This document shows positions 34,108 to 43,240 of a DNA stretch of 64,000 bases, one piece after another (position 1 is the stretch's first letter; every line of letters starts with the position of its first letter). Below the pieces are notes generated by a model that was not told the origin of the DNA, did not search any database, and was given only the letters and a program-made list of their open reading frames with translations. Made by a program: the position numbers and the translations under genes. This DNA comes from Arthrobacter nitroguajacolicus_D (GTDB lineage Bacteria > Actinomycetota > Actinomycetes > Actinomycetales > Micrococcaceae), in assembly GCF_031455195.1 (NCBI RefSeq), contig NZ_JAVDSH010000005.1, positions 345,807-409,806 on the forward strand. Reading direction: 5' to 3'.

Positions 34108-35259
34108 CTTCGCCCCGCAGGAGTCACGGACAACAATGCGTGGCCGCAACCGGATCTGGTAGAGCGGACACGCGTCGCCTTCGGTCAGCCGACGCAGCAA
34201 GACATCGGCGGCCATGACGCCCAGCCTGTGCTTGGCGGGCGAAACCGCCGTGAGCGGTATCCGGGCGAGGTCAGCCATTTCGTCGTCATAGGAGACCAAG
34301 GCGAGGTCTTCCGGCACGCGGACCCCGTGGCGGGACGCAGCGCCTTCCAGTAGAGCGGCTTCCCGGTCTCCGAAGACCAACGCCGCCGTGGCGCCACTGC
34401 CGGCCAGCAGCCCGAACATGTGCTCGGCCTGGTCGGCTTCCCACTCCGGTTTCGTTGCGCTGAACGCCATGCGCCTGTCGGTCTCCAACCCCAACGCCGC
34501 GATGGCAGCCGAATACCCTGCGATGACCGCAGCCTGCGTGGGATTGCTGCTGCGAGCGGCCTCGTTCGCCCGCGTGAGCAGCCCAATCTTTCGGTGACCC
34601 AAGCGGTGGAGGTGCATGACGGCGTCGTACGCTCCGCCTTGGTGATCCGAGCAGACGTGTTCTGTGAGGTCGCCCGGCCCCAAGTCGTCCAGGCTCCGCT
34701 CCAGGAGGACAACCGGCACGGGAAGGGCCATGAGTTCGGCGACGCGCTGCTGGGGATCGGCCAAGCCCGTCAGCGTTGGCACCAGGATGAGGCCGTCCAC
34801 TCCGGCCTCCAGGAGGAATTGGATGCTGGCATTCTCGCGGGTGAAGTCGTAGTGGTACGTGGACAGTTGCAGGCTCGCGCCCCGGGCCGAGAGGTGTTCC
34901 TCGATCCCCTGGAGGACGCGCGGGTAGTAGAGCTGTGTGTCCGGGAGCAGGACACCGATGACGAACCTCGAGCGTTTCTGCGTGCGCTGGGGTGCAGCGA
35001 CGAAGCTGCCGGCGCCCTGCCGCCTGACCACCAGCCCTTTGCCTACAAGGTCCTCGAAGGCCCTCCGCACCGTGGTTAGGGAAAGGCCGGTCTCTGCAGC
35101 GAGTTGCTGCTCGGTGGGGAGCTTGGTCCCCACGGCCCACGTCCCGGCGATGATGTCCCTGCGGAGGTCGTCGCTCAAGTCCTGGAACTTCAAGTTGGCC
35201 TTGGCGGTGTCGCGAAGAGGCGCTCCGCCTGAGTCCGGTTCCTGTTTCCTCTTTGGCAT
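34072..35259 (-). CDS. GntR-type DNA-binding domain fused to LacI-type sensor
   Basis: A 395-residue regulator of the AraR/GntR-LacI hybrid type. Residues about 25-95 are a GntR winged helix (GTKLPTEQQLAAETGLSLTT, then VRRQGAGSF). Residues about 105-385 are a periplasmic-binding-like sugar sensor (FVIGVLLPDTQLYYPRVL at the start, VVRDSCG at the end). It probably represses the adjacent polysaccharide genes until an oligosaccharide binds. ATG 35259 gives MPKRKQE after GGTGGAG; 35298 would add 13 residues. The C-terminal dozen residues (after VVRDSCG) are encoded by the palindrome at 34045-34107. Confidence 0.85.
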   Translation of the reverse strand: MPKRKQEPDSGGAPLRDTAKANLKFQDLSDDLRRDIIAGTWAVGTKLPTEQQLAAETGLSLTTVRRAFEDLVGKGLVVRRQGAGSFVAAPQRTQKRSRFVIGVLLPDTQLYYPRVLQGIEEHLSARGASLQLSTYHYDFTRENASIQFLLEAGVDGLILVPTLTGLADPQQRVAELMALPVPVVLLERSLDDLGPGDLTEHVCSDHQGGAYDAVMHLHRLGHRKIGLLTRANEAARSSNPTQAAVIAGYSAAIAALGLETDRRMAFSATKPEWEADQAEHMFGLLAGSGATAALVFGDREAALLEGAASRHGVRVPEDLALVSYDDEMADLARIPLTAVSPAKHRLGVMAADVLLRRLTEGDACPLYQIRLRPRIVVRDSCGAKRCEARSAAFRG

Positions 35260-35364
35260 GATCCATCTCCACCTGTGGCCAGACATTTCTCTTATCATGC
35301 ACCACGATTTAGAGAGTATTCAGGGAGTAATTGCCGCCAACCTGTGGGTATTTCGTGGCAAGGG

Positions 35365-35382
35365 GGAATGCTCATTGATTCC
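35365..35382. promoter_or_regulatory. Operator candidate upstream of the sulfatase gene
   Basis: GGAATGCTCATTGATTCC has perfect 5-bp outer arms GGAAT/ATTCC and ends 29 bp before the sulfatase start. A near-identical core (CTCATTGA) lies upstream of the ABC importer at 38045-38061. Confidence 0.55.
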
Positions 35383-35411
35383 TTGTCTCGAGGCCCAGTA
35401 GCTATGGGAGG

Positions 35412-36860
35412 GTGTCCAACAAGAAGCCAAATATCCTTTTCATCCTCAGCGACGACCAAGGTGCCTGGTCGCTGGGTTGCGCCGGAAACACCGAGATCCA
35501 CACGCCCACCCTGGATGCCCTCGCCGCCCGCGGCACCCGCTTGGAGAACTTCTTCTGCGCCTCACCCGTTTGCTCCCCGGCGCGCGCCAGCCTGATGACC
35601 GGGAACATCCCGTCGCGCCACGGCGTCCATGACTACCTGGCGGGCGTCGAAACCGGGCCGCAGGCCATCGACTACCTGCAGGGGCAGCGGTTGTTCACTG
35701 ATGACCTCTCCGATGCCGGCTACCGCTTGGGCCTGTCCGGCAAATGGCACCTTGGCGCCAACGATGCTCCCCGGAAAGGCTTCAGCCACTGGTTCGCACT
35801 GGAAGGCGGCGGCAGCCCGTATGATCGCTCGGTCATGTACAGGTTCGACGCCGGCACCAGCCACCGGGAAACGGTCACCGAGTACTTGACGGACGCGATC
35901 ACCGGCGATGCCCTGGACTTCATCGCCGAAGCCTCGCAAGAGCCCGAACCCTTTTTCCTGGCCCTTAACTACACCGCTCCCCACAAGCCGTGGAAGGGGC
36001 AACATCCGCCGGAATTTGAGGAGCTCTACAGCGACTGCGGGTTTTCCAGCTGCCCGCAGGAAGAACTGCATCCGTGGACACCCACCGTGGACGGGGTGCC
36101 GATCGGCGGCGAAGCGGACACCCGTGCAGCACTTGTGGGGTACTTTGCCGCCGTCAGTGCCATGGACGCCGGGATCGGGACGATCCTCAGCCGGCTGGAG
36201 GAACTCGAGGTACGGGACAACACCTTGGTGATCTTCAGCAGCGATAACGGGTTCAATTGCGGGCACCACGGCATTTGGGGGAAGGGCAACGGGACGTTTC
36301 CGCAGAACGTCTACGACTCCTCCGTCAAAGTGCCTGCGATCTTCGCGCTCCCGGGCAGGATCCGGCAGGGCGCGGTTGTGACGGAGTTGTTGTCCGCCTA
36401 CGACCTGGCGGCCACCGTCCTGGAGCTGGCGGGGGTGGACCACGGCCCCTTCGAAGACGGGCCGGGACAGTCTTTCGCGGAGCTATTAGGCGGGCTGCCA
36501 CCAGCGGCCGGGGACCGCGCCGTCGTGGTCTTTGACGAATACGGTCCTGTCCGGATGATCCGCAGCACCGACTGGAAGTACGTGCACCGGTATCCGCACG
36601 GTCCGCATGAACTCTACGATCTTGTGGCCGACCCGGACGAGCGAGCCAACCTGGTGGACCAGCCCGCGCACGCTGCACGGGTGTCCGCCATGCGTACCCA
36701 GCTCCAGGAGTGGTTCCAGCAGCACGCCGTCCCCGGGTTAGACGGGAGTTGGCTTCCCGTGGCTGGGGCGGGCCAGACTGCGTCCGTGCTGGATGATCCC
36801 CTGGGAGCTTTCACCCCACCCAACTGGGATGGCACGGACGCAGCCGGTGGGTCGTCCTAG
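35412..36860 (+). CDS. Type I sulfatase
   Basis: A 482-residue sulfatase. C54-S-P-A-R58 is the formylglycine-type CxPxR motif; the metal aspartates are in ILSDDQGAW (14-15) and FSSDNGFNCGHHG. It removes sulfate esters from a carbohydrate, most likely a fragment from the PL8 lyase. No signal peptide is visible, so it seems cytoplasmic and would act on imported sugars. GTG 35412 follows GGGAGG with almost no spacer, a poor arrangement, yet MSNKKPNILFI is a normal sulfatase start and no better in-frame start exists. The activating formylglycine-generating enzyme is not in the window. Its stop overlaps the convergent dehydrogenase stop in a CTAG. Confidence 0.88.
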   Translation: MSNKKPNILFILSDDQGAWSLGCAGNTEIHTPTLDALAARGTRLENFFCASPVCSPARASLMTGNIPSRHGVHDYLAGVETGPQAIDYLQGQRLFTDDLSDAGYRLGLSGKWHLGANDAPRKGFSHWFALEGGGSPYDRSVMYRFDAGTSHRETVTEYLTDAITGDALDFIAEASQEPEPFFLALNYTAPHKPWKGQHPPEFEELYSDCGFSSCPQEELHPWTPTVDGVPIGGEADTRAALVGYFAAVSAMDAGIGTILSRLEELEVRDNTLVIFSSDNGFNCGHHGIWGKGNGTFPQNVYDSSVKVPAIFALPGRIRQGAVVTELLSAYDLAATVLELAGVDHGPFEDGPGQSFAELLGGLPPAAGDRAVVVFDEYGPVRMIRSTDWKYVHRYPHGPHELYDLVADPDERANLVDQPAHAARVSAMRTQLQEWFQQHAVPGLDGSWLPVAGAGQTASVLDDPLGAFTPPNWDGTDAAGGSS

Positions 36861-37882
36861 CCGACTTCGGTCAGGGTGCGTGCGGTGCTGATGTCTTCGC
36901 CGGTTTCCGCGAACTGCACGGGCCTGCCGGTCTTGTCGGCCGCATAGGAAGCCAGGACTACCTCCACGATGTGGCGGGCGTGCTCAACACTGACTTTGGG
37001 GACGCCGCCTTTGAGCACTGTGATGAAGTCCTGCAATTGCAGGAAGAAACCCTCCTGAATGTCCTCGGGCCGCGGTTCCCATACCGTGCGTGTCACGCCG
37101 TCGCGTCGGACCAAGGTTCCATGGTGTGGGCTGCAGGACAGGGTGCCGAACTCACCCACGATGAGGATCTCGTCCAGGCGTTGGGCAGCGTCGGACACCA
37201 CGGAGATGCTGACATGGACTCCGTTCTTGAGGGTCAGCGCAATGGCGCCGTCGGTTTCCACGGGAACGCCGAAGCGTTTGAGGGTAGAGGCGCTCACGGA
37301 TTCGACGGGTGCGCCACCGAACCAGATGGAGCGGTCAAGGCAATGGCCGCCGATGTTCATCAGTGCACCTCCACCGGCCATGGCCTCGCTGAAGAACCAG
37401 TCCGGCCGGGTTCCCGGACGATAATCGGTGGTCCTGTAGTCGCGGATCATCAGGACCCGGCCGAGTTCGCCGCTGGCCAGCACGTCCTGGGCTGCCAGCT
37501 TCTCCGGGAGGAAATGCTGGATTTGCCCGATGACCAAGGACACCCCGGCCTCCCGGCACGCTTGAATCATGCGATCGCAGTCGGCCACGGTGGTGGCCAT
37601 GGGCTTTTCCACCAGCACGTGCAATCCGTGGTCGGCCGCGGCCAGCACCATCTCCAGGTGCAGGGCGTGCGGGGTATTGATGATGACGGCGTTCAAGCCG
37701 GCATCACGGAACATGGCCAGGTAGTCCCCGTAGACGGAAGCCCCCCATGGCGATGCGACCCTCTCTGCGGCTTCAGGCCGCAGGTCGCAGACGGCGGCCA
37801 ACTCCACGTTGCCGATCCGCGCTGCGGATGCTGCATGGAAGTGTGCCACGGCGCCCGCGCCAATGATTCCAAGTCGTATCAA
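36857..37882 (-). CDS. Gfo/Idh/MocA family oxidoreductase (polysaccharide locus)
   Basis: A 341-residue NAD(P)-dependent dehydrogenase: IRLGIIGAGAVAHFH at the start, VCDLRPEA at strand 2 and the catalytic-loop motif VEKPMATT. It differs from the copy at 16646 in length and sequence. In this setting it may oxidise or epimerise an uronic acid or its breakdown product. It is divergent from the ABC importer, sharing the 253-bp region 37883-38135, and convergent with the sulfatase, the two stop codons sharing CTAG at 36857-36860. Confidence 0.87.
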   Translation of the reverse strand: MIRLGIIGAGAVAHFHAASAARIGNVELAAVCDLRPEAAERVASPWGASVYGDYLAMFRDAGLNAVIINTPHALHLEMVLAAADHGLHVLVEKPMATTVADCDRMIQACREAGVSLVIGQIQHFLPEKLAAQDVLASGELGRVLMIRDYRTTDYRPGTRPDWFFSEAMAGGGALMNIGGHCLDRSIWFGGAPVESVSASTLKRFGVPVETDGAIALTLKNGVHVSISVVSDAAQRLDEILIVGEFGTLSCSPHHGTLVRRDGVTRTVWEPRPEDIQEGFFLQLQDFITVLKGGVPKVSVEHARHIVEVVLASYAADKTGRPVQFAETGEDISTARTLTEVG

Positions 37883-38044
37883 TTTCCCTCTTTAGCTCGG
37901 AGCCGGAGCGCGGGCTCGTCCAATCGGAACGCCGCGCAGGTCTCCTCGATTGTTGGGCAGCCTGGAAAGAGGAATAAATGCCTAATTGGGCCGGACTCAC
38001 CCGGGGTACGCCGGGGATGCCAAACCATCATCGAAACTTTCCAA

Positions 38045-38061
38045 AATACTCATTGAATCCT
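38045..38061. promoter_or_regulatory. Operator candidate upstream of the ABC importer
   Basis: AATACTCATTGAATCCT matches 15 of 17 positions of the site before the sulfatase (35368-35384). It is 75 bp before the binding-protein start in the divergent promoter region 37883-38135. Confidence 0.55.
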
Positions 38062-38135
38062 GCTTTCGGGGGCTGTGAGAGTCGTCTCACTGAACCGCAT
38101 CCGGCTGGTTCCCCCTCACTCGAAAGGTGATTCCC

Positions 38136-39473
38136 ATGGGCAAAACAGCCCGTCATCTTCGCCCGCTGGCCGCCCTGTTGGGTGCAGCGCTTGCCTTGTC
38201 CACCACTGCTTGCGGCGGAGCCACCGATGCCTCCTCGGCCGCCGAAGCCGTGGATATTTCCGGGTCCATTTCCGGCCAGACCATCAACTATTGGTCAATG
38301 TGGAAGGACGGCGAACCTCAGCAAAAGGTCATCGCCACTGCCATCGCGGACTTCGAAAAAGAAACCGGAGCCAAAGTCAGCGTCCAATGGCAGGGACGAA
38401 GCAACACCGAAAAGCTCGTCCCCGCGCTGAACACCAACAACGTCCCGGATCTGGTGGACGGAACGCTCGCCAAGCTCGCTCCGGTGATCGGCGAAACAGG
38501 GCAGGCCAGCCCCCTGACGTCCGTCTACTCGTACGAGTTGGATGGGAAGACCGTCAGCTCAGTGATCCCGGAGAAGTTCACCAGCAACGGCGTCTTCAAG
38601 GGAGAAGACGGACAGCCCTGGATGGTTCCCTACAGCATCAGCTCCGACGGCATCTGGTTCGATGCCGCCAAACACCCGGAGCTCAAAGCCGCGCCGCCCG
38701 CCACCTGGGATGAATTTATTAAGGTCCTGGACAAGCTGAAGGCCGGTGGAACAGCACCCATTGCCGCGGACGGCGACATCGCCGGCTACAACTCCACCTG
38801 GTTCGTCACCGCGCTGCTCCGGCTCAAAGGCGCTGGCAGCTTCAAGGCCCTCGCCGAAGACAAATCCGGCGCAGGATGGGACGACCCTGCCGTTCTTGAA
38901 GCAGCCCAAAAGGTGGAAACCCTGGTTAAAGGCGGATACCTCAACAGTGGCTACAACGCCAGCAAGTTCCCGGCGCAACAGCAGCTCTGGGCAAACGGCG
39001 ACGCCGCACTGATCCTCAACGGCTCGTGGACGCCCACCGAAACCGGCTCGTACGCCGCCCCGGGCTTCGAATACTCCTCCTTCCAGTTCCCGGCCATCGG
39101 CGACAAGCCAGCCAGTGCCCGCGTGGACTTCATCGGCTTCGCAGTTCCAGCAAAATCCAAGAACCAGGTTCCTGCCCAGCGACTTGCGGCGTACCTGCTG
39201 GGCACCAAGTACCAGGACGCCCTCGGAACGGTCGCCAAGGTGCTGCCGGTGAGGCAGGACGCACCGGTGGATCCCGCCGTCGCAAGCGTCAAAGCCGCCA
39301 TCGACGCCGCTCCGGCCACGCACCTGCAGAACGACGGCGTGACGTTCCCCGGTTACACCGAGAAAGTCTTCTTCCCCAGGGACGATGAACTGTTCCTTGG
39401 AAAGACCACAGCCGCAGAGTTCGTGGCGAAGATGAAGGAAGCCCAGATCCAGTACTGGAAGGACAACGGCTGA
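38136..39473 (+). CDS. ABC sugar importer, substrate-binding lipoprotein
   Basis: A 445-residue exported binding protein. A basic signal peptide ends in LSTTAC, a lipobox with the lipidated cysteine at about residue 24. The mature fold starts NYWSMWKDGEPQQK and belongs to the family 1 extracellular sugar-binding proteins. ATG 38136 has GAAAGG 8 bp upstream; GTG 38127 is less likely. First gene of a three-gene importer operon with both permeases. It should capture oligosaccharides released by the PL8 lyase. Confidence 0.9.
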   Translation: MGKTARHLRPLAALLGAALALSTTACGGATDASSAAEAVDISGSISGQTINYWSMWKDGEPQQKVIATAIADFEKETGAKVSVQWQGRSNTEKLVPALNTNNVPDLVDGTLAKLAPVIGETGQASPLTSVYSYELDGKTVSSVIPEKFTSNGVFKGEDGQPWMVPYSISSDGIWFDAAKHPELKAAPPATWDEFIKVLDKLKAGGTAPIAADGDIAGYNSTWFVTALLRLKGAGSFKALAEDKSGAGWDDPAVLEAAQKVETLVKGGYLNSGYNASKFPAQQQLWANGDAALILNGSWTPTETGSYAAPGFEYSSFQFPAIGDKPASARVDFIGFAVPAKSKNQVPAQRLAAYLLGTKYQDALGTVAKVLPVRQDAPVDPAVASVKAAIDAAPATHLQNDGVTFPGYTEKVFFPRDDELFLGKTTAAEFVAKMKEAQIQYWKDNG

Positions 39474-40471
39474 TGTCTGTCGGCCTGAAAGAAGCCCGCG
39501 CCAGTAAGTCGCCACTGCAGCATTCGGCGGCCCGGAGACCGGCCACAAGGAAGTCATCAGTTCAAGGCCGCCAGGCGGGAAGCTCCATCGATGTGCAGCG
39601 CAAGAAGCTGCTGATTCCGTTCGTGGGTCCGGCGTTCGTCCTGTACACGGTCCTGTTCATCGTTCCCGCCCTTGGTGCAGTGTGGATCAGCCTCCACAAA
39701 TGGGCCGGATCCGGACCCATGAAATTCGTGGGCCTGGACAACTACGGCCGGATCTTCCGGGACCCGCTGTTCCTGTCATCGTTCGGCAACACCCTGATGC
39801 TGCTGTTCGTGGTGGGAGCCGCGATCTTCATTCTCGCTTTTGCCATGACGCTCGTCCTCCGGGACATGGCAGGGAAGAAAGTGGTCCGCAACGTCATCTT
39901 CTTCCCGCACCTCATCAACGCGCTCGTGTTCGGTGTCCTGGCCGGCTTCATCTTCAACCCTGGCGGGATGGTCAACAGCCTCCTTGCGCCCCTTGGGGTG
40001 ACGGACCCGCCCAAGTGGCTGGCACAGGACAACATCTTCCCGCTCATCATGGTCACCCTGGTCTGCACAACCACCGGTTACTTCACCACCATCCTGATGG
40101 CCGGCGTCGACCGTATTCCGCCCTACTACTACGAGGACTGCGCTTTGGCAGGAGCAACCGCATTCCAGCGGCTGCGGTATGTCATCCTCCCGCTGACCTG
40201 GGATGTCTTTGGCACTTGTGCCGTGCTGTGGACCATCTCGTCGGTGAAGATCTTCGAGATCGTCTGGGTCTTCGGTGGAAGTTCCGGGGCAGGGGTGCCG
40301 CCCACCCAAAGCTGGACGGCCGCCGTCTACACCTACGTCAACGCCTTCTCCGGACAGTCAACGCCTGCCTATGGAGCCGCAACGGCTTCCGCCGTGTTGT
40401 CGCTGGCGCTGATCTCCGTCCTGGTTGTCCTGCTGCGCCGCGCGATGCGTCGCGACGCCGTCGAGTTCTAA
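39473..40471 (+). CDS. ABC sugar importer, permease 1
   Basis: A 332-residue permease of the MalF/UgpA type with about six membrane helices after a 45-residue basic N-terminal tail. The EAA loop reads EDCALAGATAFQRLRYVILP, the contact for the ATPase. Its ATG overlaps the stop of the binding-protein gene by one base (TGATG). The tail (residues 1-40, RRPATRKSSVQGRQAGSS) is unusually long and rich in Arg, Ser and Ala. Confidence 0.9.
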   Translation: MSVGLKEARASKSPLQHSAARRPATRKSSVQGRQAGSSIDVQRKKLLIPFVGPAFVLYTVLFIVPALGAVWISLHKWAGSGPMKFVGLDNYGRIFRDPLFLSSFGNTLMLLFVVGAAIFILAFAMTLVLRDMAGKKVVRNVIFFPHLINALVFGVLAGFIFNPGGMVNSLLAPLGVTDPPKWLAQDNIFPLIMVTLVCTTTGYFTTILMAGVDRIPPYYYEDCALAGATAFQRLRYVILPLTWDVFGTCAVLWTISSVKIFEIVWVFGGSSGAGVPPTQSWTAAVYTYVNAFSGQSTPAYGAATASAVLSLALISVLVVLLRRAMRRDAVEF

Positions 40472-40481
40472 AGGAAATGTC

Positions 40482-41387
40482 ATGAGCGAATACAAATTGC
40501 TGGCTCCCGTGACTGCCCGCAGGCGGGGACGCCGTGGCGTCAGTCCCGCCCTGCGCGGGGAGCGCAGCGTGGTCCGCGGTATCGGCGTGGGGCTGCTGTG
40601 GCTGGTGGTCGCGATCAGTATTGCAGCCCTGGTGTGGATGGTGGCGCAGGCCTTCAGGGACACCCGGTCCATTCTGGACGACCCCTGGGGCGTCCCGGCG
40701 TCCCTGGACTTCAGCAACTTCGTTCGGGCTTGGACCGTGGGAGACTTCGCGGTGGCCACGTGGAACAGCCTGCTGACCACTGTGGTGTCTTCGGTTTTGA
40801 CCGTCGCCATCGCCGCACCGTGCGCGTACTACCTGAGTCGGGTGGACAACAAGCTCACCCGTGGCCTGAGCCTCTACTTCATCCTGGGCCTCGGCATTCC
40901 GGCGCAGGTCATCCTGATTCCGCTGTTCGTGATGCTGAACAAGGTGTACCTCACGGACAGCATCATCGGCTTGAACCTCGTCTACATTGGGGTTTCCATG
41001 CCGTTCACAGTCTTCCTTCTGACCGCGTTCTTCCGCTCCCTGCCCTTGGAAATGGAAGAGGCAGCGGCACTGGATGGGACCACGGCCTTCGGGACGTTCT
41101 GGCGCATCACGTTGCCATTGGCGAAGGGAGGCATCCTCACCGCCTTCATCCTCCAGGTCATCTCGCACTGGAACGAGACCCTTCTGGCCTTGACCCTGCT
41201 TCAATCCACCGAGAAATACACGCTCCCCGTGGCTCTGATTTCCTTCGTGCAGCAGCAGACCTACTCAGGAGCCGACTGGGGCGGACTGTTTGCAGGCCTC
41301 GTGATCGTGGTCCTGCCGATGCTCATCATCTATGTATGGTTGGGCCGGCGGTTGACGGAGGGACTGACACTCGGGATGGGCAAATAG
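40482..41387 (+). CDS. ABC sugar importer, permease 2
   Basis: A 301-residue MalG-type permease with about six helices; the EAA loop is EEAAALDGTTAFGTFWRITLP. It starts 10 bp after permease 1, with AAGGAAA upstream of ATG 40482. No ATPase gene follows. In many actinobacteria one shared MsiK-like ATPase serves several sugar importers, so the importer probably borrows it. Downstream is a convergent VOC gene. Confidence 0.9.
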   Translation: MSEYKLLAPVTARRRGRRGVSPALRGERSVVRGIGVGLLWLVVAISIAALVWMVAQAFRDTRSILDDPWGVPASLDFSNFVRAWTVGDFAVATWNSLLTTVVSSVLTVAIAAPCAYYLSRVDNKLTRGLSLYFILGLGIPAQVILIPLFVMLNKVYLTDSIIGLNLVYIGVSMPFTVFLLTAFFRSLPLEMEEAAALDGTTAFGTFWRITLPLAKGGILTAFILQVISHWNETLLALTLLQSTEKYTLPVALISFVQQQTYSGADWGGLFAGLVIVVLPMLIIYVWLGRRLTEGLTLGMGK

Positions 41388-41402
41388 CCCCCGACGGCGT
41401 TG

Positions 41403-41726
41403 CTACCGCGGACTTTTGTCGATTACGCAGAAGCGGTTGCCGTCAGGATCTGCAAGAACCACGAAGTCCGGATCCTCGGGGTACAGGTCCCAGTCCACAC
41501 GTTGGGCGCCGAGCCCGATGAGCCGTTCAATCTCTGCGGCCTGGTCATCCGCGTAGAGATCGAGGTGGGTGCGGGGATGCTCCTGCACAGGGGTTTCGCT
41601 CAGCATGAGGGCGAGTTGGGGCCCGGGGCCTGACGCTGGCACCAGGATCACCCAGGTGTCATCGCCCAGCCTAGCCGCGGCCGGATCCCTTGTCGTGGGA
41701 CAAGCGCCAGTGCCACAGTGAACCAT
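41403..41726 (-). CDS. VOC-superfamily (glyoxalase-like) protein, apparently N-terminally truncated
   Basis: A 107-residue frame whose last 75 residues match the second half of small VOC proteins (THLDLYADD, VLADPDGNRFCVI near the end). The first 30 residues do not form the expected first strand-helix-strand unit, so either the start lies elsewhere or the gene has lost its N-terminus. The ATG at 41726 lies in the same CCATGG as the ATG of the divergent MmcQ gene, leaving no room for a promoter between. Possibly a decaying gene. Confidence 0.5.
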   Translation of the reverse strand: MVHCGTGACPTTRDPAAARLGDDTWVILVPASGPGPQLALMLSETPVQEHPRTHLDLYADDQAAEIERLIGLGAQRVDWDLYPEDPDFVVLADPDGNRFCVIDKSPR

Positions 41727-42030
41727 GGCCACAGAAGAGGACGTCAGGAGGATCTGCCTGGAGATGCCGGGTGTCAGCGAACGCTTGAGTTGGAGGCAAC
41801 CGGCGTGGTTCACCAAGACGCTCATGGCCCGGATGTGGGAGGACGGGGTCCTTACGGTGAAGACCGACGAACGCGAGGCGCTCGCGGCCATGAATCCCGA
41901 TACCTTTTTCTGGACCCCGCATCACGAGCAATCCCCGAAGCTGATGCTGATCCGGCTGGAAAAGATCGACGTGGGGGAGCTCGACGAGTTGCTGCAGGAG
42001 TCGTACAGAATCGCCGGCGGGGCGGGCTAG
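41725..42030 (+). CDS. MmcQ/YjbR family protein
   Basis: A 101-residue small protein of the MmcQ/YjbR (DUF419) group: MATEEDVRRICLEMPGVSE at the start, then WRQPAWFTKTLMARMWEDGV and FWTPHHEQSPKLMLIRL. The family has a double-wing DNA-binding-like fold and unknown cellular role. No clear ribosome site precedes the ATG. It is followed 9 bp later by a small membrane protein gene and may form a two-gene unit with it. Confidence 0.75.
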   Translation: MATEEDVRRICLEMPGVSERLSWRQPAWFTKTLMARMWEDGVLTVKTDEREALAAMNPDTFFWTPHHEQSPKLMLIRLEKIDVGELDELLQESYRIAGGAG

Positions 42031-42039
42031 ACTCGCCGC

Positions 42040-42333
42040 ATGGGGGAACACAAACTTGGGGAACACAGCACACCGAAGCCTGCCCGCAGGGTCTCTGCCG
42101 TCGTCGTGCCTTTGCTGGGGTTAATCGCCGTGGTTGTGGGCGTGATCGTGGCGTGGAACGGCATGAGTGACCAGATTGGCTGGTTTGCCTACGCGCCGCT
42201 GAGCGACAGTGTGTTCGTGGGGGACAACGGCTCATTCGTGAGTAAGGGGACGCAGCTCGGCTTGGCCGTGGCGGGGGTTGGCCTGCTGGTCCTCGCGTTC
42301 TGGGCGGGGCTGGCCGTGGGGCGTCGACGCTGA
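42040..42333 (+). CDS. Small two-helix membrane protein of unknown function
   Basis: A 97-residue protein with two hydrophobic segments (about 20-40 and 72-92) and an RRR C-terminus, which suggests cytoplasmic ends and an exterior loop of about 30 residues (YAPLSDSVFVGDNGSFVSKG). Not recognised from a named family. It ends where a family 2 palindrome begins. Confidence 0.6.
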   Translation: MGEHKLGEHSTPKPARRVSAVVVPLLGLIAVVVGVIVAWNGMSDQIGWFAYAPLSDSVFVGDNGSFVSKGTQLGLAVAGVGLLVLAFWAGLAVGRRR

Positions 42334-42400
42334 GTTCGCCGGAGAAACGCGAAATCGCCGGATAGCTCCAGCGAACTGGCAGCTTTCCGGCGATCTCGGC
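42334..42400. repeat. Family 2 palindrome between convergent genes
   Basis: TTCGCCGGAGAAA and CTTTCCGGCGA form the outer pair; TCGCCGGA-TAGC-TCCAGCGA is the inner hairpin. It separates the small membrane protein gene from the purine operon. Confidence 0.7.
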
Positions 42401-42413
42401 GCAAGCATCAAAC

Positions 42414-43226
<813 letters not shown>

Positions 43227-43240
43227 GCGTGTGCTCCTTA

